DNA of 64,000 bases from an uncultured Oligoflexia bacterium. GTDB taxonomy: Bacteria; Bdellovibrionota; Bacteriovoracia; Bacteriovoracales; Bacteriovoracaceae. Shown here in pieces: positions 18,772 to 27,757 of this stretch; the stretch's first letter is position 1; every line of letters starts with the position of its first letter. The stretch covers positions 1 to 64,000 of the forward strand of contig CAJXPQ010000001.1 in assembly GCA_913058265.1 (NCBI GenBank), given 5' to 3'. Both the position numbers and the translations under genes were made by a program. Under the pieces are notes generated by a model. The model was not told the origin of the DNA and made no database searches. It saw only the letters and a list, made by a program, of their open reading frames with translations.

Positions 18772-19683
18772 CTATGTTGTTGAAGAACAACTCGCACCAC
18801 CAAGAACGCAAAATTTGGCACAGAACTCATGATTGAGATATACATCCTTCTCACTCGATTCAAGAGTATCGCCTAATTCAAACTCTCTATCATATGCAAG
18901 TAGAGTACAAGGTAGAACGACTGCAGCTTCAGAGCCCTTTCTACGAACAATCATTCTTTCAGAAGCACACATCTGATCGTCTGGGCTTTTACTTAATATA
19001 TCCCAACATGCAGTGGTGATCTCCGGGACATCTTCACCTGAAATCATCTCAGGAAAAATGACTAGTTTTTCATGGAGATTGATATTAACATTATTTTTAA
19101 TCAAAAGCACTGAGTACTGCTGTTTTGAGTCTGCTATTGATTCTTCAGATAGGCTTCTTCCCGCAATAGAAATATTAAAGCCATTATCAAAGAGCCACTT
19201 TATTTCGACTAATGTTTTATCAAATGTATTTACCCCTCTCTCTTTCTCATGAACGATTTTTGTATGATGATCGAGAGATATTCTTAAGTGCAGCTTATGA
19301 TGATAGCTCTCTTTTAAAGATAATAAACTATTATGGTGACGTTTTAATATATTAAAAGCATTTGTTAAAACCAACACATCTCTACCTGTTTCCAGTGAAG
19401 ATTCTAGCAGAGAAATCATATTTGGGTTAATGAATGGCTCACCACCTGTAAAAGCAATCAAGTCAGTATCAGGAGTAAGTTCTGCTAAAAATGGAGTAAT
19501 GTCATTTTGGGTTAAATATATCAGACGATCATTTTGTGGACTTGATTCAATATAACAATTTCCACAAGCAAGATTACATTGTGTTCCGGTATTAAACCAT
19601 AAGGTCTTTAGGCTTTTTAAACTTACAAAGGCCCTAGGTTCTTTCTTAGCAGTTAATGTTTTGTTATTAAATTTAGTCATCAT
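18772..19683 (-). CDS. radical SAM protein of the arsenic-associated type
   Basis: A 303-residue radical SAM enzyme. The [4Fe-4S] motif is CNLACGNC (Cys36, Cys40, Cys43), preceded by LWFNTGTQ. GGEP (FTGGEPFINP) is the SAM-binding motif. Additional cysteines near the end (MCASERM, LPCTLL, FCAKFCVLGGASCSS) may bind an auxiliary cluster or substrate. It lies 40 bases downstream of the arsM-like gene in the same direction, so a role in organoarsenical chemistry is likely by context. The product, for example an arsenosugar precursor, is not established here. Confidence 0.82.
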   Translation of the reverse strand: MMTKFNNKTLTAKKEPRAFVSLKSLKTLWFNTGTQCNLACGNCYIESSPQNDRLIYLTQNDITPFLAELTPDTDLIAFTGGEPFINPNMISLLESSLETGRDVLVLTNAFNILKRHHNSLLSLKESYHHKLHLRISLDHHTKIVHEKERGVNTFDKTLVEIKWLFDNGFNISIAGRSLSEESIADSKQQYSVLLIKNNVNINLHEKLVIFPEMISGEDVPEITTACWDILSKSPDDQMCASERMIVRRKGSEAAVVLPCTLLAYDREFELGDTLESSEKDVYLNHEFCAKFCVLGGASCSSTT

Positions 19684-19723
19684 GCCTCTATTTTTGTCCT
19701 ATGTCCGTCATTACTGCTTAGCC

Positions 19724-20770
19724 TTAGCAACAAGCAAGGTCTCCATTCAAATTCTGTGCTGCAAAAGGAGAATTTTCACCGCAACCCTCAAAAATACCAT
19801 GGTGTGTATTCATATCACCATAAAAATCGAAACTATCTTTATAACGAGAGTCAGATAACATCAATGAAGTATTTCCACATACAGGCATGATACGGCCCTT
19901 AGGGAAATAGTGATGTGAATCAAGTTTAAATCCATGAACAGACTCTTCAATATTTCCATTATAGCAAACTGCTTGTCCATAATCTTCACAGGATGATTCA
20001 AGATTATCCATTTTAAATAGTCTGTATGTAACAGAGAAGAACTTTATGTCACCAAGCTTATCTTGAAGCTCTGTATTCTCAACAGTGATAGGTTTATCTT
20101 CAAATGCTCTTGGATCCAAAAAACCTGCATCAACAGATAGTCTCAAGAAATCATTCCAATAAAGTGCGCCACTTAAACATTCACCCCATAAGACTTTATC
20201 TTCCTGAAGCTCTTTTGATATTCTTCTATCTGAATATACATCGGAGAAGAACATCTCTCCACCAGACTTAAGAAGAGAATAAGCATCCTTCAAAACTTTT
20301 AACTTATCTTCTGCGAGATTAATAACACAATTTGAAATTATAAGATCAAATGAGTTTGGCTCCAGGGCAAGATGATCAAGCTTCTCAATATTTCCTTCAA
20401 GAAAAGTTACATTCTTAAATCCAAAAGTATCTGCATGATGATCAATATAATCATTAGCAACCTGTAATTGTTCTGCAGTCATATCCACACCAACAATACT
20501 ACCACTTTCACCAACAAGCTGAGCTGCTATATAACAATCTCGACCAGATCCTGAGCCAAGATCAAGAACTCTAAGACCGCTCAACTTATCAGGAATAGTA
20601 AGACCACAACCATAGTACTTCGCCTGAACAGTATCATGTACATTGCGAAGGGCATTCATAATATGAGTTGGTGGTGCAACTAAAGTACAACAGGCATTAG
20701 TCTTCAAGTCAGAGGATGACTGCAACTCTTTACCATAATAATCTTTAACATCATTGTTTATACTGCTCAT
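19724..20770 (-). CDS. arsM: ArsM-type arsenite methyltransferase
   Basis: A 348-residue SAM-dependent methyltransferase. Motif I is LDLGSGSGRD (~70-78) and motif II is GVDMTAEQL (~94-102). Cysteines sit at 27, 28, 55, 148 (ISNCVINL) and 198 (WGECLSGALYW). The 50-residue gap between Cys148 and Cys198 equals that between the arsenic-binding Cys174 and Cys224 of Cyanidioschyzon ArsM. The protein ends in Cys-Cys. The likely reaction is stepwise methylation of As(III). GGGGG lies four bases before the ATG. Flanking radical SAM and TetR genes support an arsenic operon. Confidence 0.85.
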   Translation of the reverse strand: MSSINNDVKDYYGKELQSSSDLKTNACCTLVAPPTHIMNALRNVHDTVQAKYYGCGLTIPDKLSGLRVLDLGSGSGRDCYIAAQLVGESGSIVGVDMTAEQLQVANDYIDHHADTFGFKNVTFLEGNIEKLDHLALEPNSFDLIISNCVINLAEDKLKVLKDAYSLLKSGGEMFFSDVYSDRRISKELQEDKVLWGECLSGALYWNDFLRLSVDAGFLDPRAFEDKPITVENTELQDKLGDIKFFSVTYRLFKMDNLESSCEDYGQAVCYNGNIEESVHGFKLDSHHYFPKGRIMPVCGNTSLMLSDSRYKDSFDFYGDMNTHHGIFEGCGENSPFAAQNLNGDLACC

Positions 20771-20779
20771 AAGGCCCCC

Positions 20780-21385
20780 TTATTTATAAATCAAAATATT
20801 TAAATAGTTTTTTATCGTATTCTTGAAATTATTATGGACCTCAGACCTATCCTCTCTTGCAAGAATTTGGAAAATAACTCCATTGACATATTGCTGAACT
20901 ATTACTGACAATTCCACCAGACTAAATGTTTGTGCAATCTGTCTTTCCTCGTTGATTAATACCAGCGCATCAAAGACTAAAGCACGACCATTATCAATTG
21001 TCCCAGTCGCAAGCTTTTTGAAATCAGAATCTGATGTCGCGAAGTTAAATAGCATAATTAAAACCTGTGCATCCTTTGGGTATTTCATCGCCCAATTGAT
21101 GTTCGACTCAAGTAAAAACACGAGCTTTTCAAACTCTGTTAGACCATCTGCTTCTCTTAAGTTTAAAGCAAAGTATTCTCTATTATTCAGGATAACTTGT
21201 GATAATAGGCTTTCAAATAATTTTTTTTTGTTTTTAAAGTGATAAAAAACTGTGGTCTGGGAAATATTGCATCGATCTGCAATTTCTTGCACAGAAGTTC
21301 TAGCGAAACCTTGTTCCGAAAATAAATCTAGAGAGGCGGTAAGAATTCGATGCCTACTAATATCTCCCTTAGATCTTTTAATCAT
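20780..21385 (-). CDS. TetR-family transcriptional regulator
   Basis: A 201-residue repressor-like protein. The N-terminal helix-turn-helix is typical: RILTASLDLFSEQGFARTSVQEIADRCN followed by QTTVFYHFKNKKKLF (shown only as landmarks, residues ~10-60). The C-terminal ligand domain is helical. No cysteine pair diagnostic of direct arsenic sensing was noted in the ligand domain. I start at ATG 21385, which overlaps the upstream stop as ATGATTAA; a TTG at 21394 is an alternative. It lies nine bases upstream of arsM and probably regulates that operon. Confidence 0.85.
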   Translation of the reverse strand: MIKRSKGDISRHRILTASLDLFSEQGFARTSVQEIADRCNISQTTVFYHFKNKKKLFESLLSQVILNNREYFALNLREADGLTEFEKLVFLLESNINWAMKYPKDAQVLIMLFNFATSDSDFKKLATGTIDNGRALVFDALVLINEERQIAQTFSLVELSVIVQQYVNGVIFQILAREDRSEVHNNFKNTIKNYLNILIYK

Positions 21386-21821
21386 TATCTTCAATTTTCT
21401 GGATTGAGTTCTTACAAGTGAACTTAGTGGCCTTATTCTTAATTAATATTTTGCCAATATGATTATCTTTGCCAATATACTTAAAAGGCTTTGCGACTAA
21501 ATTAACAATGTCACCGTTAGAGCAATCAAACAGGTTAGCACGTTTTAACCAATTAATAGTATACATAGAGACTGAGATCTTATAATCACCGTCAGTAATA
21601 TCAAAGTTTACAATATTAGAGCGCGCTCTAATTGATTTTTTTATATTTTCTATAACACCATCAATATTAATTTCTTTCTTATTTTGATCTTTAAAATAGT
21701 TCTTACTTTTGCCAAATGGACTATTTGCTAAGATGTCTTCAGAGCCAAGAACATGGCCAGAAAAGCTCGAAATGGTCATAAAAAGTAAAAGTGTTAAATT
21801 TCTGATACATAGCATAGTCAC
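21378..21821 (-). CDS. small exported protein of unknown function
   Basis: A 147-residue protein with a signal peptide (CIRNLTLLLFMTISSFSGHVLG). The mature part has two cysteines (FDCSNGD and FTCKNS) that could form a disulfide, and a lysine-rich strand-like C-terminus. I recognise no family. It is the first gene of the run leading into the TetR, arsM and radical SAM genes and overlaps the TetR gene by eight bases, so it is probably co-expressed. Whether it has an arsenic-related role is unknown. Confidence 0.65.
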   Translation of the reverse strand: MTMLCIRNLTLLLFMTISSFSGHVLGSEDILANSPFGKSKNYFKDQNKKEINIDGVIENIKKSIRARSNIVNFDITDGDYKISVSMYTINWLKRANLFDCSNGDIVNLVAKPFKYIGKDNHIGKILIKNKATKFTCKNSIQKIEDND

Positions 21822-21988
21822 CTAGCAATATTACTTGTCGTTAATAGTGGTTAATATTGATTTTCACTCTATAACCCAGATTACCTAAAGGCCATATAAC
21901 TAGTTAAAATTGATAAATTTCAACGGTTTTTAAGGAAAAAATACCTATTTTAAGATTAAAAGTTCAAAATAAGGTAAAATATGAATGT

Positions 21989-23041
21989 ATGAAGTCTCTA
22001 GTGTTCCTCCTACATTCTCTTATCATGGCCTCTTGTGCTGGCCCAACGACTCCATTTGGAGGAGATATTCTTATAAGTGAGAACTTTGTGGTAGATAAGA
22101 ATTTTCAGCACAAAGATATTCATATTAAAACTACTCCTGAAAGACAGTATTATAATTCTCCTTATAACCTAAAACTTAAAATATTTGACCCAAATTTTGA
22201 TCTTAATAATTTTCGATATGAAATCATTTATAATAATAAGAGACTGAACAGATGGTTCAAGTCAGAAGATATAAAAGTTCCCAACAACAAGGATGAGCCC
22301 GTTGAGATAAGTTTTAAAAATTTATCTCTTCTACCAGGGCATATAAACAAAGTGGCATTTGTGTATTACCCAAATGGTTCAGAAAAGCCTATAGTTCACT
22401 CGTTAAAAGTTCCTGAGTGCATAAGAAACTTAAAGATAACAGATTTAAATATTGCACCTTTTAATGTAAACCAGAAACTTGAAGACAAAATTATAACTAT
22501 TGCTAAAAAGTATGATCATAATCCCTCGCTTATTGCTGCTTTAATAGCGCAGGAGTCAGGATTCAAGTCCCATGCTTTAAGCTACGCAAAGGCACTGGGT
22601 CTAACTCAAGTCACTCCTGTCGCCCACAGAGAAATACAGAGATTTAGAAAAGACTGGAATATCTACCCAAAATTTGAAAAGACACCCTTTTATAAATTAA
22701 AAACAAAGCTACTGACAAAAGAGATTAATCATAAGAATGATTGGCGTCTTAATCCTGATCGATCAATTGAGGGTGGAATAATCTATCTTGAATATTTAAA
22801 AAAATATTGGTCGACACCGGATAAGCAGGCGATACTTTCTAAGGCGTTTCCTCAAGATATACCAAAGCTTGATATATTATTGGCGAGCTATAATTCTGGT
22901 GCTTTTAGAGTAAAGAAGTCTATAATTAAAAATGAAGATAATTGGCTTTTTGATAAGAACTTAAATGAAGCAAGAAAATATGTAATGAATATTAAAAGTT
23001 ACTGCTATGCTTTTCACAAAGGAAAGAATGATGCTAGATAA
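21989..23041 (+). CDS. lytic transglycosylase lipoprotein (SLT domain)
   Basis: A 350-residue lipoprotein (lipobox LIMASC, Cys16). The C-terminal half is an SLT transglycosylase domain: catalytic Glu in ALIAQESGFKSHALSYAKALGLTQVTP (only its key part ESGF..........GLTQ is needed), followed by INPDRSIEGG-like and ASYNSGAFRV motifs. It should cleave peptidoglycan glycan strands from the outer membrane side. The N-terminal ~150 residues are an uncharacterised beta-rich region. Its end overlaps the PilZ-like gene by about 14 bases. Confidence 0.85.
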   Translation: MKSLVFLLHSLIMASCAGPTTPFGGDILISENFVVDKNFQHKDIHIKTTPERQYYNSPYNLKLKIFDPNFDLNNFRYEIIYNNKRLNRWFKSEDIKVPNNKDEPVEISFKNLSLLPGHINKVAFVYYPNGSEKPIVHSLKVPECIRNLKITDLNIAPFNVNQKLEDKIITIAKKYDHNPSLIAALIAQESGFKSHALSYAKALGLTQVTPVAHREIQRFRKDWNIYPKFEKTPFYKLKTKLLTKEINHKNDWRLNPDRSIEGGIIYLEYLKKYWSTPDKQAILSKAFPQDIPKLDILLASYNSGAFRVKKSIIKNEDNWLFDKNLNEARKYVMNIKSYCYAFHKGKNDAR

Positions 23042-23741
23042 ACCGTTGTATTTAAAACTATACCCTATACTTGCCCTTGGGATTGCACTGAGCTTTCCCA
23101 TTCAAATTATGCACCTCTACCAGATACCATTTAGCGATATGGAAAAGCTATTCTCCATGCTTACGCCTATGAATATTTTAACTATGGTGACTTTAATCGC
23201 TTCGGCCATACTAACCTTTACTCTACACAAATATGTCTACAAGGTTATCCCTATTCTACTTTTGGTTATTTTTTCAAACAACGCAATTGTTGGGCTTTAC
23301 GGAACAGACTACACAGTGATCCAAGTGGCAATGAGCTTCGTATTATTTGGACTCTCTCTCAAGCCTTTATACAATACTGAAATAAAAGCCGTTATCTATA
23401 ATCCTGAGCTTAGATGGTGGCTGACACCCAAAAGATATTCTCTTGAGAAACAGGTTCAACTCAATTCAGATATTCTCGATGTCTATTCCGACACAGTAAA
23501 TGTTTCTGTTACAGGTGTTTTTGCAAAGATCGCAGATGCTTCCCTCATAAAGAAGCTGCCATTGAATTCTATTATTGATGTTAAGCTTATGGCCGACAAT
23601 CCGATTCCCTTAAAGGCAAAGATTGTTCGTGTTACAAGTCCATCAATGAATCAACCACTTGGTTGCGGGTTAGAAATCGTTCAAGACGAAAACTATAAAA
23701 CAAATTATCTACCTTGGTTTAAAAGTGAGATTAAAGCGTAG
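23028..23741 (+). CDS. membrane protein with degenerate PilZ-like domain
   Basis: Four membrane segments in residues ~5-115, then a cytoplasmic domain with the second PilZ motif NVSVTGVF ((D/N)xSxxG) and the CGLEI strand typical of PilZ folds. The first motif (RxxxR) is not well preserved, so c-di-GMP binding is doubtful. The start is ATG 23028 or 23031, directly after GGAAAGA; the ATG at 23007 has no site. The gene overlaps the transglycosylase gene upstream and converges by 11 bases with the ABC-F gene. Confidence 0.7.
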   Translation: MMLDKPLYLKLYPILALGIALSFPIQIMHLYQIPFSDMEKLFSMLTPMNILTMVTLIASAILTFTLHKYVYKVIPILLLVIFSNNAIVGLYGTDYTVIQVAMSFVLFGLSLKPLYNTEIKAVIYNPELRWWLTPKRYSLEKQVQLNSDILDVYSDTVNVSVTGVFAKIADASLIKKLPLNSIIDVKLMADNPIPLKAKIVRVTSPSMNQPLGCGLEIVQDENYKTNYLPWFKSEIKA

Positions 23742-25353
23742 CTTTCTTATCTAGATAATATTGATAATTACCAGGGTATAAATGTATATGTCCTTTATCA
23801 ACTTCCAATACTTTCTCTGTAAGCGCATGCAAGAAGTATCTATCATGGCTTACAAATATTAAAGTCCCATCAAAACCCTGAAGAGCTTCTAGTAAAATTT
23901 CACGAGATTTTATGTCGAGGTGATTGGTAGGCTCATCTAAGACAAGGCAGTTATTGTTTTGAGATAAAAGCTTTGCCATGATTAGGCGAGATTTCTCTCC
24001 TCCAGATAGGTATTTAACTTTTTTATGAACATCATCACCACGAAACATAAACGCTGCAAGCAAATTTCTTATATGTCCATCACTGGCCAGAGGTAACTCT
24101 CCACGTATGAGATCAAAAATAGACTCATCAGGCTTTAAGACATCTAATGAAAACTGACTAAAGTATCCAATTTTTATAGAAGGTCCAATTCTGACAACTC
24201 CTGAACTTGCCTCAGTATTCTGAGTCAAAACTTTTAGTAGTGTCGATTTACCAGCACCATTGACTCCAACAACAGCAATGCGCTCTAGTCTTTTTATTAG
24301 ACAGGAAAGTTTAGTGAAAATTTCATTTTCTTCACCCTTAGAGTTTTTCCAAGTCTTAGAAATTCCTTCAGCAATAATTACATCATCTCCACCTCGAGGA
24401 GGGTTCGTAAATTCAAAGCTAATTGTTTGATCATCTGGGGGTAGCTCAACTCTGACTATCTTTTCAAGTTTTTTAACCCTAGATTGCACCTGGGCAGCAT
24501 GTGAGGCACGGGCCTTAAATTTAGCAATAAAATCTTCTTCCTTCGCCAACATATCTTGCTGACGAGAATATTCAGCTTTGACTTGTTCTAGGCGGATATC
24601 TTTTTCTTTAATATAAAAATCATAATTACCTGAATACATGGTGGCTTTCTTATAGCTAAGATCAAGAATCTTTGTACAAACATTATTCATAAAATCTCTA
24701 TCATGAGTTGTCATGAAGAATGCACCCTTAAAATTACGCAACCATTCCTCAAGCCAAAGAATAGTTTCAATATCTAAATAGTTTGTAGGCTCATCCATAA
24801 GAATAACGTCAGGAGACATAACAAGAACTTTAGCTAGTGCAATTCTCATCTTCCATCCACCACTAAAGTCTTGTACCATTTTGGTGTGATCAGATGGCGC
24901 AATACCGAGGCCAGTCAAAACTTCTTCCGCCCTTGATTCTAAATCATATCCACCAACTTTTTCAAACTCTGTCTGAACGTCTCCCATCTTCATAAGGACT
25001 TTATTCATTTCGTCAGGATCCATATTTGGATCACATAATTGTTCTTCATACTTCCTAAGTTTCGATTGCATCTGAGAGACTTTCTCATCTCCTTCAATAA
25101 CTTCCTGAATAGCTGTTTTACCGGCCATTTCCCCTACATTTTGAGAGAAATAAGCAAGACGAACACCGTCAGGTAGACTTACTTGTCCCTGATCTGGTCT
25201 CTCTTCACCGATAATAATTCTAAAGAGTGTCGTTTTACCTGCGCCATTAGGTCCTACAAGACCAACCTTTTCCCCCGGATTTATCTGAAAGGTGACATTA
25301 TTATATAGGGCTTCTCCCCCTTGGATCTTTGAAATATTCGAAATATTAAGCAC
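23731..25353 (-). CDS. ABC-F family ATPase (ribosome-associated type)
   Basis: A 540-residue soluble protein with two ABC domains and no membrane segments. Domain 1: Walker A VGPNGAGKTT, signature FSGGWKMR, Walker B VILMDEPTNYLD. Domain 2: VGVNGAGKST, LSGGEKSR, LVLDEPTNHLD. A charged linker with KFKARASHAAQVQSRVKKLEK lies between them, as in Uup/YheS/EttA relatives. ABC-F proteins bind the ribosomal E site and influence translation or protect it. All motifs are intact in both halves, unlike the second ABC-F gene in this window. Confidence 0.9.
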   Translation of the reverse strand: MLNISNISKIQGGEALYNNVTFQINPGEKVGLVGPNGAGKTTLFRIIIGEERPDQGQVSLPDGVRLAYFSQNVGEMAGKTAIQEVIEGDEKVSQMQSKLRKYEEQLCDPNMDPDEMNKVLMKMGDVQTEFEKVGGYDLESRAEEVLTGLGIAPSDHTKMVQDFSGGWKMRIALAKVLVMSPDVILMDEPTNYLDIETILWLEEWLRNFKGAFFMTTHDRDFMNNVCTKILDLSYKKATMYSGNYDFYIKEKDIRLEQVKAEYSRQQDMLAKEEDFIAKFKARASHAAQVQSRVKKLEKIVRVELPPDDQTISFEFTNPPRGGDDVIIAEGISKTWKNSKGEENEIFTKLSCLIKRLERIAVVGVNGAGKSTLLKVLTQNTEASSGVVRIGPSIKIGYFSQFSLDVLKPDESIFDLIRGELPLASDGHIRNLLAAFMFRGDDVHKKVKYLSGGEKSRLIMAKLLSQNNNCLVLDEPTNHLDIKSREILLEALQGFDGTLIFVSHDRYFLHALTEKVLEVDKGHIHLYPGNYQYYLDKKATL

Positions 25354-25475
25354 TTAGGAACCTCAAACTAAATAGAAGATGTTTTTACAATATAAAAAAA
25401 TTGCATAAGTCTGATATAATAATTCATAGGAGTTAATAAGAAAAGTAAACTCTCAAAGGAAGAAGTATTAACCGA

Positions 25476-26703
25476 ATGATTTTAATGTATATACTGTTAT
25501 TTAGTGTTTCATCAAACGCTATCGCTATCGCTATCGCTATAGAGCAGTTTTCAGCAAAATAAGAACTTAAAGAAATAGTTAAAGGTAACCTTGTAAGTTC
25601 ATATCAATCTTTTGTTAAGAGACTCTTCAAGAACTATAAGAAAGATTATAATAAAAAATCATTCACAAGGAACTGGCATTTTTAAATGTCAAAGCTTCAC
25701 AAGTAGCAAGTCGACCTGAAACAGCGATAATTAAAAACTGTGAGCTTCATATACCTGGCCTAAATGTTAAAATTACAGCAAGAAATTATTTAGATATATC
25801 CATAACACTAAAACGAAAAAAGAGTGTTTAGTTCAATTTATCGCTGCATCTAAAACGAAGAAGACCTCAAACTTTATGAGATTTAATATTATCTCAAGTA
25901 CCTATGTCAATGATGACTTCGATGATTTTATTAATAACAAGACTATAAAGCTTTTGAGTACTTTGATATCAGTAGACCGCGCAAGTACATACCCTAACGG
26001 TAATATAAAAGTTGTTGAATGGTTTGTATTTTGCGATGATGATAGAAAGGCGAATGCTACCTCTAATCTTGATGAACCTGAAAGTACTATCGATAAACAC
26101 CTTAGTAGCTGTAATAAAGCTCAGCCTTACACCTCCTGGCCACAAAAAAAATTAAGCTACTCCCAAGCAAGCTATCTAGATGGTGTATCCGAGGACTTTA
26201 TGGCGATATTTAGGTCTCTAGCAACTACAAAAGAATGCTCAGGATTTTCTGTATCTAGACAATTATGAGATAACAGATAGAAATATTCGAAAATTTACTT
26301 GTTCAAATCTTTACGGGACTATATATGATGCTCCAGAATGATATGATACTTTTAAATCACAATTCTCTGAAAAACTAACAGCTCTAACTAAGGCTCAAAA
26401 ATACTATGGCTACCTCTCAAGTTACCTTGACCAGAATATTAGCAGCGTTAAAAGTGCTAAGGAAAAATTAAATAAGCTACAAGATGAAATGGAAAACCCG
26501 GATTTTAAAATAATATGAGTTATTTTAAAGAAGAAACAGAATACTGCTCCAAGGTGAATCTTCTAAAACAATCTTTAAAAGAAGTCTATGCATTTGCTGA
26601 CCAAGATAAGGCGAGTATCTCCGATACAAATCTTAAGGAATAAACAGAAGAGACGAAAGAAGCATTTAAGGGGTATCATAACGGCAGTGCTATAGCAGAG
26701 TAA
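25476..26703 (+). pseudogene. decayed gene for an exported protein
   Basis: Conceptual translation gives one long protein broken many times. It opens with a signal-like segment (MILMYILLFSVSSNAIAIAI) and meets TAA at 25560. It continues in the same frame to another TAA near 25680. After frame changes it resumes as FLNVKASQVASRPETAII, then as the open stretch 25876-26268, then as YEITDRNIRKFTC with TGA, and then as YFKEETEYCSKVNLL with TAA before ending at 26701-26703. Each piece has sensible composition. No family is recognised. The library is Illumina-type, so homopolymer error is an unlikely cause of all these breaks. Confidence 0.75.
25518..25540 (+). repeat. GCTATC hexamer tandem repeat
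   Basis: Nearly four copies of GCTATC lie inside the signal-peptide region of the pseudogene, encoding alternating Ala-Ile. A six-base unit keeps the reading frame, so length change by slippage alone would not have broken the gene. Confidence 0.9.
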
Positions 26704-26752
26704 TTATACTTAAATATATAGTCTTCTATTAAATAATCTGATTAAATATCTT

Positions 26753-27106
26753 ATGAAAACGATTTATCTATATTTAAAAAACCAATACTTGTACATTTTG
26801 ACTGCTGTTGTTTTTATAATCGCCCCATTTACTGCATGTGTAACATATCTACCTGAGATTCCACATACACAATATTTGTTTTTGATTGTACTCGTCTTAG
26901 TTAAGTTGTTAGTCTTCAACGATCACCATAGAAAGCAAAAGCTAAAAACAAGAGTTACAAATGAGTTAACCAAAGAGATGGGTAAGCCACCAAGCACTAA
27001 AATTATCTTTAAAAGAAATCAATTTTATCTTTTATCTAGAGATATAACGATTATGCTGACAGGGCTTTACTTGATCATTTTCAGCATACTATTTAATCGA
27101 TTTTAG
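26753..27106 (+). CDS. small integral membrane protein
   Basis: A 117-residue protein with three hydrophobic segments (residues ~12-30, ~40-57 and ~95-113) separated by a basic region (NDHHRKQKLKTRVTNELTK). No family is recognised. It lies just downstream of the pseudogene and converges with the NADAR gene, overlapping it by 14 bases. It appears intact and is probably expressed, but a function cannot be given. Confidence 0.55.
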   Translation: MKTIYLYLKNQYLYILTAVVFIIAPFTACVTYLPEIPHTQYLFLIVLVLVKLLVFNDHHRKQKLKTRVTNELTKEMGKPPSTKIIFKRNQFYLLSRDITIMLTGLYLIIFSILFNRF

Positions 27107-27755
27107 AATCACGGATATCCATCAAAATTTTATGATAGAAGTATGACTTTGGTTTATTCGCACCTTGCTTATGATCTGGCATAAGCTTTAAGCCTTTTGT
27201 TTGGTTTAGAAGTCTTAGCATGTTTTTATCCGCCATCACTTTAGCAAGTATTGCTCGCTTCATAATTTGGTAATGATACTCGGATCCAACGGCGTGATCT
27301 TTATAATCAAATGTTTTTTTCTGGTAACTTATAATACTCTTTAAATCATACTTTTTATTTATAACATTTGCGGCGTCACCAGCTCTCTTGGATTCAAAAC
27401 CAGACAAAAGGTATACTTGTTCACGAGTAAAAGGAAATTCACTAGCAAAGTCCATACGAACATCATTAGTATCTGAAAAATCTGGATACTTCATCATCTG
27501 CCAAAGTGCTTCCACAGAGTTATAGTGGATACCATCTAATTTAAACGGAGCGTATGCAAGATTACTAAAAACACCAAGCTCGTTACGTTTTGAGAGAATC
27601 AACTCTCCATTTTTGGCCTCATGAGGAAGTATCTCCCAGCTACCCTGCCTTTGAGTTTCAGGTATTTGCTCCCACCAATGAGTGGGATAATCAGCCTGCA
27701 TAGTTGCGCAGGCGACATTAGAAATCAGAGTTAAGGATAGAAAGAATGAACGCAT
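27093..27755 (-). CDS. exported NADAR-domain protein
   Basis: A 220-residue protein with a signal peptide (MRSFFLSLTLISNVACA); the NVAC sequence could be a weak lipobox. The rest is a NADAR (YbiA/DUF1768) domain: GVFSNLAYAPFKLDG, YNSVEALWQMMKY with the conserved Glu, then KRAGDAANVINKK and a DRLL-like C-terminal helix. NADAR enzymes act on N-glycosidic bonds of nucleotide derivatives, and some remove ADP-ribose from guanine. They are normally cytoplasmic, so an export signal is unusual. It lies two bases after the EEP gene, in one operon. Confidence 0.75.
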   Translation of the reverse strand: MRSFFLSLTLISNVACATMQADYPTHWWEQIPETQRQGSWEILPHEAKNGELILSKRNELGVFSNLAYAPFKLDGIHYNSVEALWQMMKYPDFSDTNDVRMDFASEFPFTREQVYLLSGFESKRAGDAANVINKKYDLKSIISYQKKTFDYKDHAVGSEYHYQIMKRAILAKVMADKNMLRLLNQTKGLKLMPDHKQGANKPKSYFYHKILMDIRDSKID

Positions 27756-27757
27756 AA

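Noticed and set aside
25518-25540. CRISPR or phase-variation repeat
   Set aside because: The unit is six bases, so length change would keep the frame, and there are no spacers; the gene is broken by other mutations.
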